Source of the DNA: Xanthobacter flavus
Lineage (GTDB): Bacteria > Pseudomonadota > Alphaproteobacteria > Rhizobiales > Xanthobacteraceae
Direction: 5' to 3'
Assembly (NCBI RefSeq): GCF_017875275.1
Contig: NZ_JAGGML010000001.1
Coordinates: 2,315,001-2,379,000, forward strand
DNA length: 64,000 nt
The notes beneath the pieces were generated by a model. That model ran no database searches, was not told where the DNA came from, and was given only the letters and a program-made list of their open reading frames with translations. The position numbers and the translations under genes were made by a program. Shown in pieces: positions 10,910 to 20,971 of the stretch. Position 1 is the first letter of the stretch; every line of letters begins with the position of its first letter.

Positions 10910-11746
10910 ATGACCACACCCACCATTCGCACCCTCACCCCCGCCGAAGTGCTCACCGCCGTGGACTGGGCGGCGGCCGAGGGCTGGAATCCCGGCCTCG
11001 CCGATGCCACCGCCTTCCTCGCGCAGGATCGCGATGCCTTCTTCGGCCTGTTCCTCGGCGATGAGCTGGCGTCGATCATTTCCGCCACCCGGTATGCGGG
11101 CGGCTTCCATTTCGTCGGCTTCTACATCTGCCGGCCGGACCTGCGCGGACGCGGGCTCGGCCTCGCGGTCTGGCAGGCGGCATTCGCCGGGCTCGAAGGC
11201 ACGGTGGGTCTCGATGGCGTGGTGGCGCAGCAGCACAATTATGCGCGCTCCGGCTTCGTCCTCGCCAATCGCAACGTGCGCCACGGTGGAGTCGCGGCGG
11301 CCGGGCCGGAAGATGCGCGGGTGGTGGACATCGCGGCGGCGGACCAAGACGCGGTGGCGGCGCTCGACCGCGCCTGCTTCGGCTTCGCCCGGCCGGATTT
11401 CCTGGCCGTCTGGCTCGCCCCGCCTCATGGCCGGGCGCTAGCCTTCGTTACGGATGGTCAGGTGAAAGGCGTCGCGGTGGTCCGCCGGTGTCGCACGGGC
11501 TTTCGCATCGGCCCGCTGTTCGCGGACGATGTCGAGGCGGCCGGAGCCCTGTTCTCCGCCTGCATCCGGACGGCGGCGGGAGAAGCGGTCTTCATCGATG
11601 TGCCGGAGCCCAATGCGGCGGCCATGGCCATGGCCGCGGCGGCCGGCCTCGTTCCGGTGTTCGAGACGGCCCGCATGTATCGCGGCCCGGCCCCGGACCT
11701 GCCCCTCGCCCGCATCTACGGCATCACGTCGCTGGAGCTGGGGTAG
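10910..11746 (+). CDS. GNAT family N-acetyltransferase with second C-terminal domain
   Basis: About 278 residues. The N-terminal GNAT domain (residues 10-130) has the acetyl-CoA loop RPDLRGRGLGLAVWQ. The second half (140-278), with FGFARPDFLAVWL and an EPNAAAMAMAAAAGL segment, matches the extra C-terminal GNAT-like domain of YitH-type acetyltransferases. The acceptor substrate is unknown. Either the GTG at 10904, overlapping the nucleotidase stop by 4 nt, or the ATG at 10910 could be the start. The close spacing implies translational coupling with the nucleotidase. Confidence 0.8.
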   Translation: MTTPTIRTLTPAEVLTAVDWAAAEGWNPGLADATAFLAQDRDAFFGLFLGDELASIISATRYAGGFHFVGFYICRPDLRGRGLGLAVWQAAFAGLEGTVGLDGVVAQQHNYARSGFVLANRNVRHGGVAAAGPEDARVVDIAAADQDAVAALDRACFGFARPDFLAVWLAPPHGRALAFVTDGQVKGVAVVRRCRTGFRIGPLFADDVEAAGALFSACIRTAAGEAVFIDVPEPNAAAMAMAAAAGLVPVFETARMYRGPAPDLPLARIYGITSLELG

Positions 11747-11846
11747 AGCATTTTCAAGCGAAGTGGATCCGGTTCGCGTGAAGAAAATGCGAAGACTCAG
11801 AGACATAGAGCAATTCCGGTGAACCGGAGTTCGCCGGAATTGCTCT
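11746..11846. repeat. Composite palindromic intergenic repeat of rhizobial type
   Basis: There are two adjacent palindromic modules. The first (11748-11790) is bounded by GCATTTTC / GAAAATGC and contains GGATCCGGTTCGCGTG. The second (11807-11846) has perfect 13-bp arms AGAGCAATTCCGG / CCGGAATTGCTCT. From memory, near-identical modules are scattered through Hyphomicrobiales genomes as extragenic repeats. The copy here sits between two convergent genes. Confidence 0.7.
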
Positions 11847-11855
11847 AGACCAGGA

Positions 11856-11882
11856 TCATGCCCGGCGCGCGGCCGGGCATGA
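11856..11882. terminator. Hairpin between convergent GNAT and aceB genes
   Basis: A perfect 11-bp stem (TCATGCCCGGC / GCCGGGCATGA) with a 5-nt loop lies 18 bp past the aceB stop. It lacks a T-run on either side, so intrinsic termination is only probable. Confidence 0.45.
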
Positions 11883-11899
11883 CGTGTGCGGGCTGATCC

Positions 11900-13510
<1,611 letters not shown>

Positions 13511-13607
13511 GATGTCGGTTCTCCTTGAGGAAGCCTGAAGCGCGTGGCGTCGCCGCAGGCAGGAACCACCCCGGAGCCGTGGCGGCCCCGAAGCGGGATG
13601 GAAAGCG

Positions 13608-14255
13608 TCAGCGCGCGGCCGTGACGGCCGAAAGCAGCGCGCGCGCAGCGTGTTCGGGATCGGGGGCGGCGCAGATGGCGGACACCACCGCCACCCCGTC
13701 CGCCCCGGCACGGATGACCTCGCCGGCGAGCGCGCCGTCGATGCCGCCGATGCCGACGATGGGCAGGCGGGTGAGCGCCCGTACCGCCGTGACACCGGCC
13801 GCGCCGATGGCGGCGCCGGCATCCGTCTTGGTGCCGGTGGCCTTCACCGGGCCGACGCCGAGATAATCCACGGCGCCGATGTCGATGCCGCTGCTGGAGC
13901 CCGCGAATTCCGCCGGATTGCCCACGGAAAGGCCGAGGATGCGCTCCGGCCCCAGAAGGGCGCGGGCGTCGGCGGGGGACATGTCGTCCTGGCCGAGATG
14001 GACGCCGTCGGCATCCGCCGCCACCGCCACGTCCACCCGGTCATTCACGATGAGCGGGATGCGCAGCGGCGCGAGCAGCGCCTTGAGCGCGCGGGCCTGC
14101 TCCACCAGGGCGCGGCCGTGGGCGTCGGGATCGCGCAGTTGCACGAGGGTCACGCCGCCCTTCACCGCCGCGTCCACGGTCGCCAGCAGACCGCGCTCGG
14201 CAACGAGGCGCGGGTCGGTGACGAGATAGAGGGTCAGGTCGAAGGGACGGGACAT
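13608..14255 (-). CDS. thiE: Thiamine phosphate synthase
   Basis: A 215-residue TIM-barrel enzyme coupling HMP-diphosphate and thiazole phosphate to thiamine phosphate. Characteristic motifs are TLVQLRDPDA, LIVNDRVDVAVAADADGVHLGQDD, ILGLSVGN, DYLGVGPVKATGTKTDA and VGIGGIDG. Length is normal. It stands alone, about 100 bp upstream of aceB on the same strand. No TPP riboswitch was recognised in front of it. Confidence 0.93.
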   Translation of the reverse strand: MSRPFDLTLYLVTDPRLVAERGLLATVDAAVKGGVTLVQLRDPDAHGRALVEQARALKALLAPLRIPLIVNDRVDVAVAADADGVHLGQDDMSPADARALLGPERILGLSVGNPAEFAGSSSGIDIGAVDYLGVGPVKATGTKTDAGAAIGAAGVTAVRALTRLPIVGIGGIDGALAGEVIRAGADGVAVVSAICAAPDPEHAARALLSAVTAAR

Positions 14256-14335
14256 CAGGTGCTCATGGTGCGGGGCGTGCTGCGGCGCAGCGTAAGCCGC
14301 CCCGCTCCCTTAGCTCAATGCGCTTCGGTGCGAAA

Positions 14336-14349
14336 CGTCGCATGCGACG
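14336..14349. promoter_or_regulatory. 14-bp perfect palindrome between glcF and thiE
   Basis: CGTCGCATGCGACG is a perfect 14-bp palindrome in the 146-bp gap between the glcF stop and the thiE start, about 80 bp upstream of thiE. It could be an operator for thiE. No family assignment is possible. Confidence 0.3.
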
Positions 14350-14401
14350 AAGGTCTATTGACCGCATCGCACATGGGTCTTTGCCGTTTTGGCAACAATC
14401 C

Positions 14402-15721
14402 TCAGGCCGCTTTCGCCCGTCCGGCCAAAGCTGAGGGCACCGGACCGCCGGTGGCCCAGTCCAGCAGTTCCACCGTGTGGACGATGGGAATGCCGGTGCC
14501 GGAGCCGATCTGCGTCATGCAGCCGATGTTGCCGGCGGCGATCACGTCGGGCGCCAGCGCCTCCAGCGTCGCCACCTTGCGGTCCCTGAGCTGCCCGGCA
14601 ATGTCGCTCTGGAGCATGTTGTAGGTGCCGGCCGAGCCGCAGCACAGATGCGGATCGAACGGCTCCACCACCTCGAAGCCGACGCGGCGCAGCAGGTCCA
14701 TGGGCGGCGTCTTCACCTTCTGCCCGTGCTGGAGCGAGCAGGCGGAATGGTAGGCGACACGCATGCCGCGCGGCGTCTCCGCCTTGGGCAAATCGAGGGT
14801 GGGCAAAAACTCGCTGATGTCGCGGGTGATCGCCGAGACCCGCGCCGCCTTCTCGGCATAGGCGGGATCGAGGCGCAGCATGTAGCCATAGTCCTTGATG
14901 GGCGTGCCGCAGCCGGAGGTGGTGACAAGGATGGCGTCCAGCCCTTCCGTCTCCATCTCCCTGATCCACACGTCCACATTGTTGCGGGCGAAATTGAGCG
15001 CCTCCTCCTCGCGGCCCATGTGGTGGACGAGGGCGCCGCAGCAGCCCTCGCCCTTCACCCGCACCACATCCACGCCCTGCCGGGTGAGGAGGCGGATGGC
15101 GGCCTCGTCGATGCCGGGGTTCAGCACCGGCTGGGCGCAGCCCTTGAGCAGCGCCACCCGCGCCCGGCGCGTGCCGTGGGCGGGATGCACGCCGCCCTTG
15201 TCATCCGCCGCGCGACCATGGGGCCGGCCGGGGGCGAGGCGCAGCATGGCGGCGAGCGGCTTCAGCGCCGGCACCTTGGCGAACAGGCCGGCGAACGGCT
15301 TGCCGGCGAGCGCCCCCATGAGGGCGAGGCGGAAGCGGTCGGGATAGGGCAGCACCCGCGCCAGCACTTCCCGGATCATCCGGTCGGGGGCGGGGCGGGA
15401 ATAGGTCTTCTCGATATGGACGCGGGCGGTGTCCACGAGGTGCATGTAGTTCACGCCCGAGGGGCAGGTGGACATGCAGGAGAGGCAGGAGAGGCAGCGG
15501 TCGATGTGCTTCACCTCCTCCTGCGTCGCCGGCCGGTCGTTCTCCAGCATGTCCTTGATGAGGTAGATGCGCCCGCGCGGGCTATCCAGCTCGTCTCCCA
15601 AGAGCACGTAGGTGGGGCAGGTGGCGGTGCAGAAGCCGCAATGCACGCATTTGCGCAGGATGGAATTGGCCGCCTCCACATGCGGATCGGCGAGCTGGGC
15701 GAGGGTGAAGTTGGTCTGCAT
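14402..15721 (-). CDS. glcF: Glycolate oxidase iron-sulfur subunit GlcF
   Basis: A 439-residue electron-transfer subunit of membrane-associated glycolate oxidase. Two 4Fe-4S ferredoxin motifs lie in the first 90 residues (CVHCGFCTATCP and CLSCLSCMSTCP). Two CCG domains follow, with GCCGALVHHMG and CCGSAGTYN, that are typical of heterodisulfide-reductase-like subunits. It takes electrons from GlcD/GlcE to the quinone pool. It is the last gene of glcD-glcE-glcF, with 49 bp between it and glcE. Confidence 0.95.
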   Translation of the reverse strand: MQTNFTLAQLADPHVEAANSILRKCVHCGFCTATCPTYVLLGDELDSPRGRIYLIKDMLENDRPATQEEVKHIDRCLSCLSCMSTCPSGVNYMHLVDTARVHIEKTYSRPAPDRMIREVLARVLPYPDRFRLALMGALAGKPFAGLFAKVPALKPLAAMLRLAPGRPHGRAADDKGGVHPAHGTRRARVALLKGCAQPVLNPGIDEAAIRLLTRQGVDVVRVKGEGCCGALVHHMGREEEALNFARNNVDVWIREMETEGLDAILVTTSGCGTPIKDYGYMLRLDPAYAEKAARVSAITRDISEFLPTLDLPKAETPRGMRVAYHSACSLQHGQKVKTPPMDLLRRVGFEVVEPFDPHLCCGSAGTYNMLQSDIAGQLRDRKVATLEALAPDVIAAGNIGCMTQIGSGTGIPIVHTVELLDWATGGPVPSALAGRAKAA

Positions 15722-15770
15722 GGGCGCTCAGCCGTGACGGAGGAACGAGGGGACGGGGGTGCGGGCCATC

Positions 15771-16982
15771 TCACATCCCCGCATGCATGCGGCCGGGGTT
15801 GAGCACCAGGCCGGGATCGAAGCTCTCCTTCACGCGCTTGGTCAGCGCCGCCAGCGCCCCGTCGAGGGGCTGGAACACCGCCGTGCGGGCCCGCTCGGCC
15901 GCGCTGGCGCGCATCAGGGTGGCGTGGCCGCCATGGGGGGCAAGGGCCGCGCGCACCTGATCGGCGTGGGAGGCTTCGCCCGGCAGGCAGAGCCAGATGA
16001 GGCCGCCGGCCCAGTCGCAATAGCTCTCGCCGCCGAGATCGGCCGCGAGCTTCGCCGCCAGCTCCGGGCCGACCTTCGGCTGGGTGGAGATGCGCCACAC
16101 CGCCCGCTCGCCCGAGCCGGCGAAGGGGATCACGTCGCGCACCGCCTGCCACAGCGGGCGGGAGGTCTCGGTCTCCAGCACCTCGGCCGGACCGATGCCG
16201 GCGAGCACCTTGAGCAGCATGGCGCGACGCGCGGTGACGGAGGGCGCGACGCCCTCCATGCGCAGCGCCACCAGCGCCGGGGAGCCGGAGAGGCCCGGGA
16301 GGCGCCCCGCCACGCCCTGCGGCAGGAAGGCGGCGCCGGACACCTCGCAGGAGGAACCCATGGCCGCCGAGAGCGCCGCCGCCGCCTCGCCGGGAGAGGC
16401 GACGCGGGCGATCACCGTCTCCTCCATGGGCGGGCGCGGCAGCACCTTCAGGGTGATCTCGGTGGCGACGCAGAGCGTGCCGAAGGCGCCGGCCATCAGG
16501 CGGGGCAAGTCGTAGCCGGTGACGTTCTTCACCACCCGCCCGCCGGACTTGAACGGCTCGCCCCGGCCGGACACGGCCTTGATGCCGAGGGCATGGTCGC
16601 GCACCGCGCCGTGGCTGATGCGGCGGGGGCCGGCGAAATTCACCGCGAACATGCCGCCGAGCGTGCCGCGTCCCGCCGCGCCGCCGAGCAGCGGGCCGGT
16701 GTCCATGGGCTCGAAGGCGAGCATCTGTCCGCGCGCCGCCACCATCTCCTCGATGTCGGCGCGGGGGGTGCCGGCGCGGGCGGAGAGCACCAGTTCCTCC
16801 GGTTCGTAGAGGGTGACGCCCGAGAGGGCGGAAAGGTCGAGGGTGAGGTCGGTCTGGCTCGGCCGGCCGAGAGCCTGCTGCGAGCCGTGGCCGCGCACCT
16901 CCAGCGTCTTGCCGGCGCCGAGGGCGGTCAAGACCGCCTCCGCGACCTCCTGCTCGTCGCGCGCTGCGATGATGTCGCTCAT
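15771..16982 (-). CDS. glcE: Glycolate oxidase FAD-binding subunit GlcE
   Basis: A 403-residue subunit with a PCMH-type FAD-binding domain in the N-terminal half (LEVRGHGSQQALGR, LSALSGVTLYEPEELVLSARAGT, LLGGAAGRGTLGGMFAVNFAGPRR, GRVVKNVTGYDLPRLMAGAFGTL). A shorter C-terminal domain follows, as expected for GlcE against the full-length GlcD. The start at 16982 (MSDIIAARDEQEV) fits homologs; the extra N-terminal codons of the open frame are Arg/Pro-rich and unlikely. It works with GlcD and GlcF. Confidence 0.94.
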   Translation of the reverse strand: MSDIIAARDEQEVAEAVLTALGAGKTLEVRGHGSQQALGRPSQTDLTLDLSALSGVTLYEPEELVLSARAGTPRADIEEMVAARGQMLAFEPMDTGPLLGGAAGRGTLGGMFAVNFAGPRRISHGAVRDHALGIKAVSGRGEPFKSGGRVVKNVTGYDLPRLMAGAFGTLCVATEITLKVLPRPPMEETVIARVASPGEAAAALSAAMGSSCEVSGAAFLPQGVAGRLPGLSGSPALVALRMEGVAPSVTARRAMLLKVLAGIGPAEVLETETSRPLWQAVRDVIPFAGSGERAVWRISTQPKVGPELAAKLAADLGGESYCDWAGGLIWLCLPGEASHADQVRAALAPHGGHATLMRASAAERARTAVFQPLDGALAALTKRVKESFDPGLVLNPGRMHAGM

Positions 16983-17016
16983 GATCTGGGGCCTTGGGAT
17001 ATCGGGAGGAGCGCGT

Positions 17017-18525
17017 TCAGAAGCGCGGCAGGTCCGGGAAGGGCAGCGCGCCGCCCGACACATGCATGCGGCCCATTTCGGCGCAGCGGTGCAGGGTCGG
17101 GAACACCTTGCCGGGGTTGAGCAGGCTCTTGTCGTCGAAGGCGCATTTCAGCCGCAGCTGCTGGGCGAGATCGACCTCGTTGAACATGGTCGGCATCAGG
17201 TCGCGCTTCTCCACGCCCACGCCGTGCTCGCCGGTGAGCACGCCGCCCACCTCCACGCACAGCCGCAGGATGTCGGCGCCGAAATTCTCCGCCGCTTCGA
17301 GCTGTCCCGGCGCGTTCGCGTCATAGAGGATCAGCGGGTGGAGGTTGCCGTCGCCCGCGTGAAAGACGTTGGCGACGCGCAAATCGTATTGCGCGGAAAG
17401 CTCGCGCATGCGCGACAGTACATAGGGCAATTGGCGGCGGGGAATGGTGCCGTCCATGCAGAGATAATCCGGCGAGAGGCGCCCCACCGCCGGGAAGGCG
17501 GCCTTGCGCCCGGCCCAGAACCCGAGGCGCTCGGCCTCGCTGGTGGAGACGCGCAGCGTCACCGAATTGCAGCCCTCGGCGACGCGCGTCACCTCCTCCA
17601 GCAGGTGGGCGCATTCCGCCTCCGGCCCGTCCAGCTCGACGATGAGCAGGGCCTCCACATCCAGCGGATAGCCGACATTCACGAAGGCCTCGGCGGCGGC
17701 GATGGCGTCGCGGTCCATCATCTCGATGGCGGCCGGGATGATGCCGCCGCCGATGATCCGCGCGACGCACTCGCCGGCATCCTCGGAGGTGGGGAAGCCG
17801 ACGAGGAGCGCGCGGGCGGTGTCCGGCTTCTTGAGGAGGCGCACGGTGACTTCCGTCACCACCCCCAGCAGCCCTTCCGAGCCGATGATGACGGAGAGAA
17901 GGTCAAGCCCGCCGGCATCGAGGTGCTTGCCGCCGAGGCGCACGATCTCGCCGGTGATGAGCACCATCTCGACGCCCAGCACGTTGTTGGTGGTCAGCCC
18001 GTATTTCAGGCAGTGCACGCCGCCGGAATTCTCCCCCACATTGCCGCCGATGGAACAGGCGATCTGTGAGGAGGGGTCGGGGGCGTAATAGAAGCCCAGA
18101 TGGTCCACCGCCTTGGAGATGCCGAGGTTGGTCACCCCCGGCTGCACCACGCAGGCGCGGTTGGCGGTGTCGATGTCGAGGATGCGGTTGAACTTGCCGA
18201 GGCCCAGCAGCACCGCGTCCTGAAGCGGCAGCGCACCGCCCGAGAGCGAGGTTCCCGAGCCGCGCGGCACCACGCGGATCTCGTTGTCATGGCAATATTT
18301 AAGGACGGCGGCCACCTGCTCCGTCGTCGACGGCAGCACCACCACGAGGGGCAGTTGGCGATAGGCGGTGAGGCCGTCGGATTCGTAAGGCCGCATCTCC
18401 CGTTCGTGGGAAATGACGCCCTCGCCGGGCACGATGGCCCGGAGCGCGGCGATGATGTCCTCCCGTCGGGCGAGCACCCGAGCATCCGCTTCCGGCAGCC
18501 TGAGGCCCGGAGTGGTTCCCGTCAT
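17017..18525 (-). CDS. glcD: Glycolate oxidase catalytic subunit GlcD
   Basis: A 502-residue FAD-linked oxidase converting glycolate (and often D-lactate) to glyoxylate. The FAD-binding domain shows VVPRGSGTSLSGGALPL, ACVVQPGVTNLGISKAV and IACSIGGNVGENSGG. The FAD-oxidase C-terminal domain contains FHAGDGNLHPL and GEHGVGVEKRDLMP. It is first in glcDEF. A divergent LysR gene 155 bp away is the natural candidate regulator. Confidence 0.95.
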   Translation of the reverse strand: MTGTTPGLRLPEADARVLARREDIIAALRAIVPGEGVISHEREMRPYESDGLTAYRQLPLVVVLPSTTEQVAAVLKYCHDNEIRVVPRGSGTSLSGGALPLQDAVLLGLGKFNRILDIDTANRACVVQPGVTNLGISKAVDHLGFYYAPDPSSQIACSIGGNVGENSGGVHCLKYGLTTNNVLGVEMVLITGEIVRLGGKHLDAGGLDLLSVIIGSEGLLGVVTEVTVRLLKKPDTARALLVGFPTSEDAGECVARIIGGGIIPAAIEMMDRDAIAAAEAFVNVGYPLDVEALLIVELDGPEAECAHLLEEVTRVAEGCNSVTLRVSTSEAERLGFWAGRKAAFPAVGRLSPDYLCMDGTIPRRQLPYVLSRMRELSAQYDLRVANVFHAGDGNLHPLILYDANAPGQLEAAENFGADILRLCVEVGGVLTGEHGVGVEKRDLMPTMFNEVDLAQQLRLKCAFDDKSLLNPGKVFPTLHRCAEMGRMHVSGGALPFPDLPRF

Positions 18526-18680
18526 GTCGGCGTCCCTTTGAGCCGTTCTTGTTGGAGGAACTATAATCGGTTCATTCGGGAAAAAACGTCGCCCATTCTT
18601 TCCCTGACGGATAAAGTCGGCGGCGGAAGAGAAAACAATCGGCCGGTGCGGTTCACCCCGGCCAGGAGGAGCGTCGATCG
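18526..18680. promoter_or_regulatory. Divergent promoter region glcD / lysR
   Basis: A 155-bp AT-richer region between two divergent starts, the usual place for LysR-type control. TATAAT occurs at about 18561-18566. No single T-N11-A box stands out enough to be named as the operator. Confidence 0.4.
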
Positions 18681-19628
18681 ATGATCGGCAATCTCGGCGA
18701 TCTTGAAATCTTCGCGCGCATCGTCACCGCCGGCAGCCTCTCCGCCGCCGGGCGGGAGATGGGATTGTCGCCGCCGGTGGTGTCGAAGCGGGTGCAGCGG
18801 CTGGAGGAGCGGCTCGGCGCCCGGCTGTTCCAGCGCACCACCCGCAAGGTGGCCCTCACCGAGGCGGGACAGGGCTTCTACGAGCGCGTCGTGACCATCC
18901 TCGCCTCCATCGAGGAGGCGGAAAGCCAGCTTGCCCGCAAGTCCACCGAGGCGCGGGGGCTCTTGCGCGTGTCGGCGCCCACCTCCTTCGGCCGGATGCA
19001 CATCGCGCCGAACCTGCTGCCGCTGATGGCGGCCAATCCAGACCTCACCATCGACCTCGAACTGTCGGACAGCTTCGTGGACATCGTGGGCGAAGGCTTC
19101 GACGTGGCGGTGCGCATCGCCGACCTCGACGATTCCAGCCTCGTCGCCCGCCGCCTCGCCCCGGTCCACCGGGTGCTGTGCGCGACGCCGGAGTATCTCG
19201 CCCGCGCCGGCGAGCCGAAGCACATCTCCGAACTCTCCGACCACGTCCTCATCGCCACCCACGGACAGGACCCGTGGAAGCTGGAGGGGCCGGACGGGCC
19301 GGTGACGCTGCGCGTGCATTCCCAGTTGCGCACCAATTCCAACGAGGTGGTGCGCGAGGCAGTGCTCGCCTCGGTGGGCATCGCGCTGCGCTCCACCTGG
19401 GACGTGGGGCCGGAACTGCGCTCCGGCACGCTGAAGGTGGTGCTGCCGCGCTGGCGCGCCTCCCACCGGGTGGGCCTGTTCGCGGTCTATCCCTCCCGCC
19501 GCTTCCTGCCACAGAAGGTGCGCGTCTTCATCGACCACCTCGCCGCCCTCTACGGCCAGGGCCACGGCGGCATCCCGCCCTGGGACGAGGGCCTCTCGCG
19601 CCTGTTCGAGCCCGAGCCGGTGGGGTGA
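18681..19628 (+). CDS. LysR family transcriptional regulator
   Basis: A 315-residue LTTR. The winged HTH is in residues 1-62 (DLEIFARIVTAGSLSAAGREMGLSPPVVSKRVQRLEERLGARLF), followed by a substrate-binding domain with the CrgA-type signature (RGLLRVSAPTSFGRMHIAP, LELSDSFVDIVGEGFDVAVRI, GIALRSTWDVGPELRSGTL). It is divergent from glcDEF, which suggests control of glycolate oxidation; the inducer is not known. An AGGAGCG site precedes the ATG. Confidence 0.9.
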   Translation: MIGNLGDLEIFARIVTAGSLSAAGREMGLSPPVVSKRVQRLEERLGARLFQRTTRKVALTEAGQGFYERVVTILASIEEAESQLARKSTEARGLLRVSAPTSFGRMHIAPNLLPLMAANPDLTIDLELSDSFVDIVGEGFDVAVRIADLDDSSLVARRLAPVHRVLCATPEYLARAGEPKHISELSDHVLIATHGQDPWKLEGPDGPVTLRVHSQLRTNSNEVVREAVLASVGIALRSTWDVGPELRSGTLKVVLPRWRASHRVGLFAVYPSRRFLPQKVRVFIDHLAALYGQGHGGIPPWDEGLSRLFEPEPVG

Positions 19629-19677
19629 TTTTCACGCCGTCATGCTCCGGATGGGGAGCGCCCCTCCCATCCGCCCA

Positions 19678-19738
19678 TAAGCGGAAATCGGGTTGGCCTT
19701 TCCGGCGGGGGCGTCCATAAGGGCGGTATTTCCGCTTA
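19678..19738. promoter_or_regulatory. Long-spaced inverted repeat upstream of azlC
   Basis: Perfect 11-bp arms TAAGCGGAAAT (19678-19688) and ATTTCCGCTTA (19728-19738) are separated by 39 bp, about 50 bp centre to centre, just before azlC. The element CCATAAG also occurs twice nearby. This may be a two-site operator or the stem of a leader RNA. Confidence 0.4.
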
Positions 19739-19763
19739 GCGACTGTTGATTGCTCCGCTCCAG

Positions 19764-20474
19764 ATGACCAAGCCCCACCCCGCACCCCTGACCCTCGCCG
19801 GCGTGGCCGAAGGCGCGCGCGCCATGCTGCCGCTGATGCCCGGTATCACCGCGTTCGGCATGGCGTTCGGCGCCGCCTCCATTCCAAAGGGCTTCTCCCT
19901 CATCGAGGCGACCCTCTCCAGCGCCATCGTGTTCGCCGGCCTGTCGCAGATGGTGGCGCTGGAGGGCTGGACCCAGCACTGGACCGCCGGCTCCCTGCTG
20001 GCACTGGGCTTTCTCACCCTCACCGTGAACATGCGCCATGTGCTGATGGGCGCCTCGCTGCGCCCCTGGCTCGGCACGCTGCCGGCGTGGAAATCCTATC
20101 CGGCGCTGATGATGATGGCCGACAACAACTGGGCCGCCGCCCTGCGCTACCGCGCCGAGGGCGGCAACGACGTGGGCTATTTCGTCGGCTCGGGCCTCAT
20201 CACCTGGTTCGTGTGGGTGCTGGCCACCGCCCTCGGGCATGTGGTGGGCGGCGGCATTCCCGATCCGAAGGCGGTGGGCATCGACCTGGTGGTGCCCGCC
20301 TTCTTCATCGCCATGCTGCTCCCCAACTGGAAGGGCAAGCGCGAGGCGGTGGGCTGGGGCGTGGCGGCGGCGGTTTCCACCGCCGTGTCGTTCGTGCTGC
20401 CGGGCTGGTGGTTCATCGTGATCGGCGCCGTGGCGGGCGCGCTCGCAGGCGGGTTCACCGACGATGACCGTTGA
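19764..20474 (+). CDS. azlC: AzlC family branched-chain amino acid exporter subunit
   Basis: A 236-residue inner-membrane protein with several hydrophobic helices and AzlC hallmarks: GAMAFGAASIPKGF-like segment, FAGLSQMVALEGW, LTLTVNMRHVLMGASL, MADNNWAAALRY. With the small AzlD partner it forms an exporter of branched-chain amino acids. The ATG at 19764 is preferred over an upstream TTG. The last 11 nt overlap azlD, a typical coupled pair. Confidence 0.88.
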   Translation: MTKPHPAPLTLAGVAEGARAMLPLMPGITAFGMAFGAASIPKGFSLIEATLSSAIVFAGLSQMVALEGWTQHWTAGSLLALGFLTLTVNMRHVLMGASLRPWLGTLPAWKSYPALMMMADNNWAAALRYRAEGGNDVGYFVGSGLITWFVWVLATALGHVVGGGIPDPKAVGIDLVVPAFFIAMLLPNWKGKREAVGWGVAAAVSTAVSFVLPGWWFIVIGAVAGALAGGFTDDDR

Positions 20475-20781
20475 TCCCGGCACCCTCGCCGCCATCCTGG
20501 TGATGGCGGCCGCCACCGCCTTCAACCGCGCCGGCGGCTTCTGGCTCATGCGGCTCGTGCCGGTCACGCCCCGCGTGCGCCGCGTGCTGGACTGCCTGCC
20601 CGGCGCGGTGCTCGTCGCGCTGCTGGTGCCCGGCGCCGTGCAGGGCGCAGTCAAGGGCGACATGGGCATGCTGGGCGGCCTCGCCGCCGCCCTCGTCGTC
20701 ACCCGCCTCACCCGCAGCGATCTCCTCGCCGTGGTGGTGGCCATGGCCGTGGCGGCAGGGATCAGGGCCTTCTGGGGGTGA
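20464..20781 (+). CDS. azlD: AzlD family small membrane subunit
   Basis: A 105-residue membrane protein with three to four hydrophobic helices and the AzlD pattern RAGGFWLMRLVPVTPRVRRVLDCLPGAVLVALL. It is the small partner of AzlC and overlaps it by 11 nt. Confidence 0.87.
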   Translation: MTVDPGTLAAILVMAAATAFNRAGGFWLMRLVPVTPRVRRVLDCLPGAVLVALLVPGAVQGAVKGDMGMLGGLAAALVVTRLTRSDLLAVVVAMAVAAGIRAFWG

Positions 20782-20914
20782 GGGGCAGGCGCGGTCCTTC
20801 GAGCGTCATCCCGCGGCGCGACGCCCCGGTCCGGGAAAGCGGCGCCGTTTCAGACCCTCCGTGGACCGCCTGCACAAGGCCGGCGATGACGGCGAACACG
20901 GGTGCCGTGCCCCC

Positions 20915-20943
20915 AAACGAAAACGGCGGGCCGAAGCCCGCCG
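20915..20943 (-). terminator. Rho-independent terminator with TTCG loop
   Basis: On the minus strand, an 8-bp stem CGGCGGGC / GCCCGCCG closed by a TTCG tetraloop is followed by TTTTCGTTT. It lies about 28 nt after the stop of the lipase-like gene. Confidence 0.8.
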
Positions 20944-20971
20944 CTGAACTCCTGGTCCGAAAATCCGGTCT

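Noticed and set aside
14256-14401. TPP riboswitch before thiE
   Set aside because: The gap is too short and lacks the conserved CTGAGA and ACCCTTTGAACCTGA-like segments; a chance ACCTGATG is not enough.
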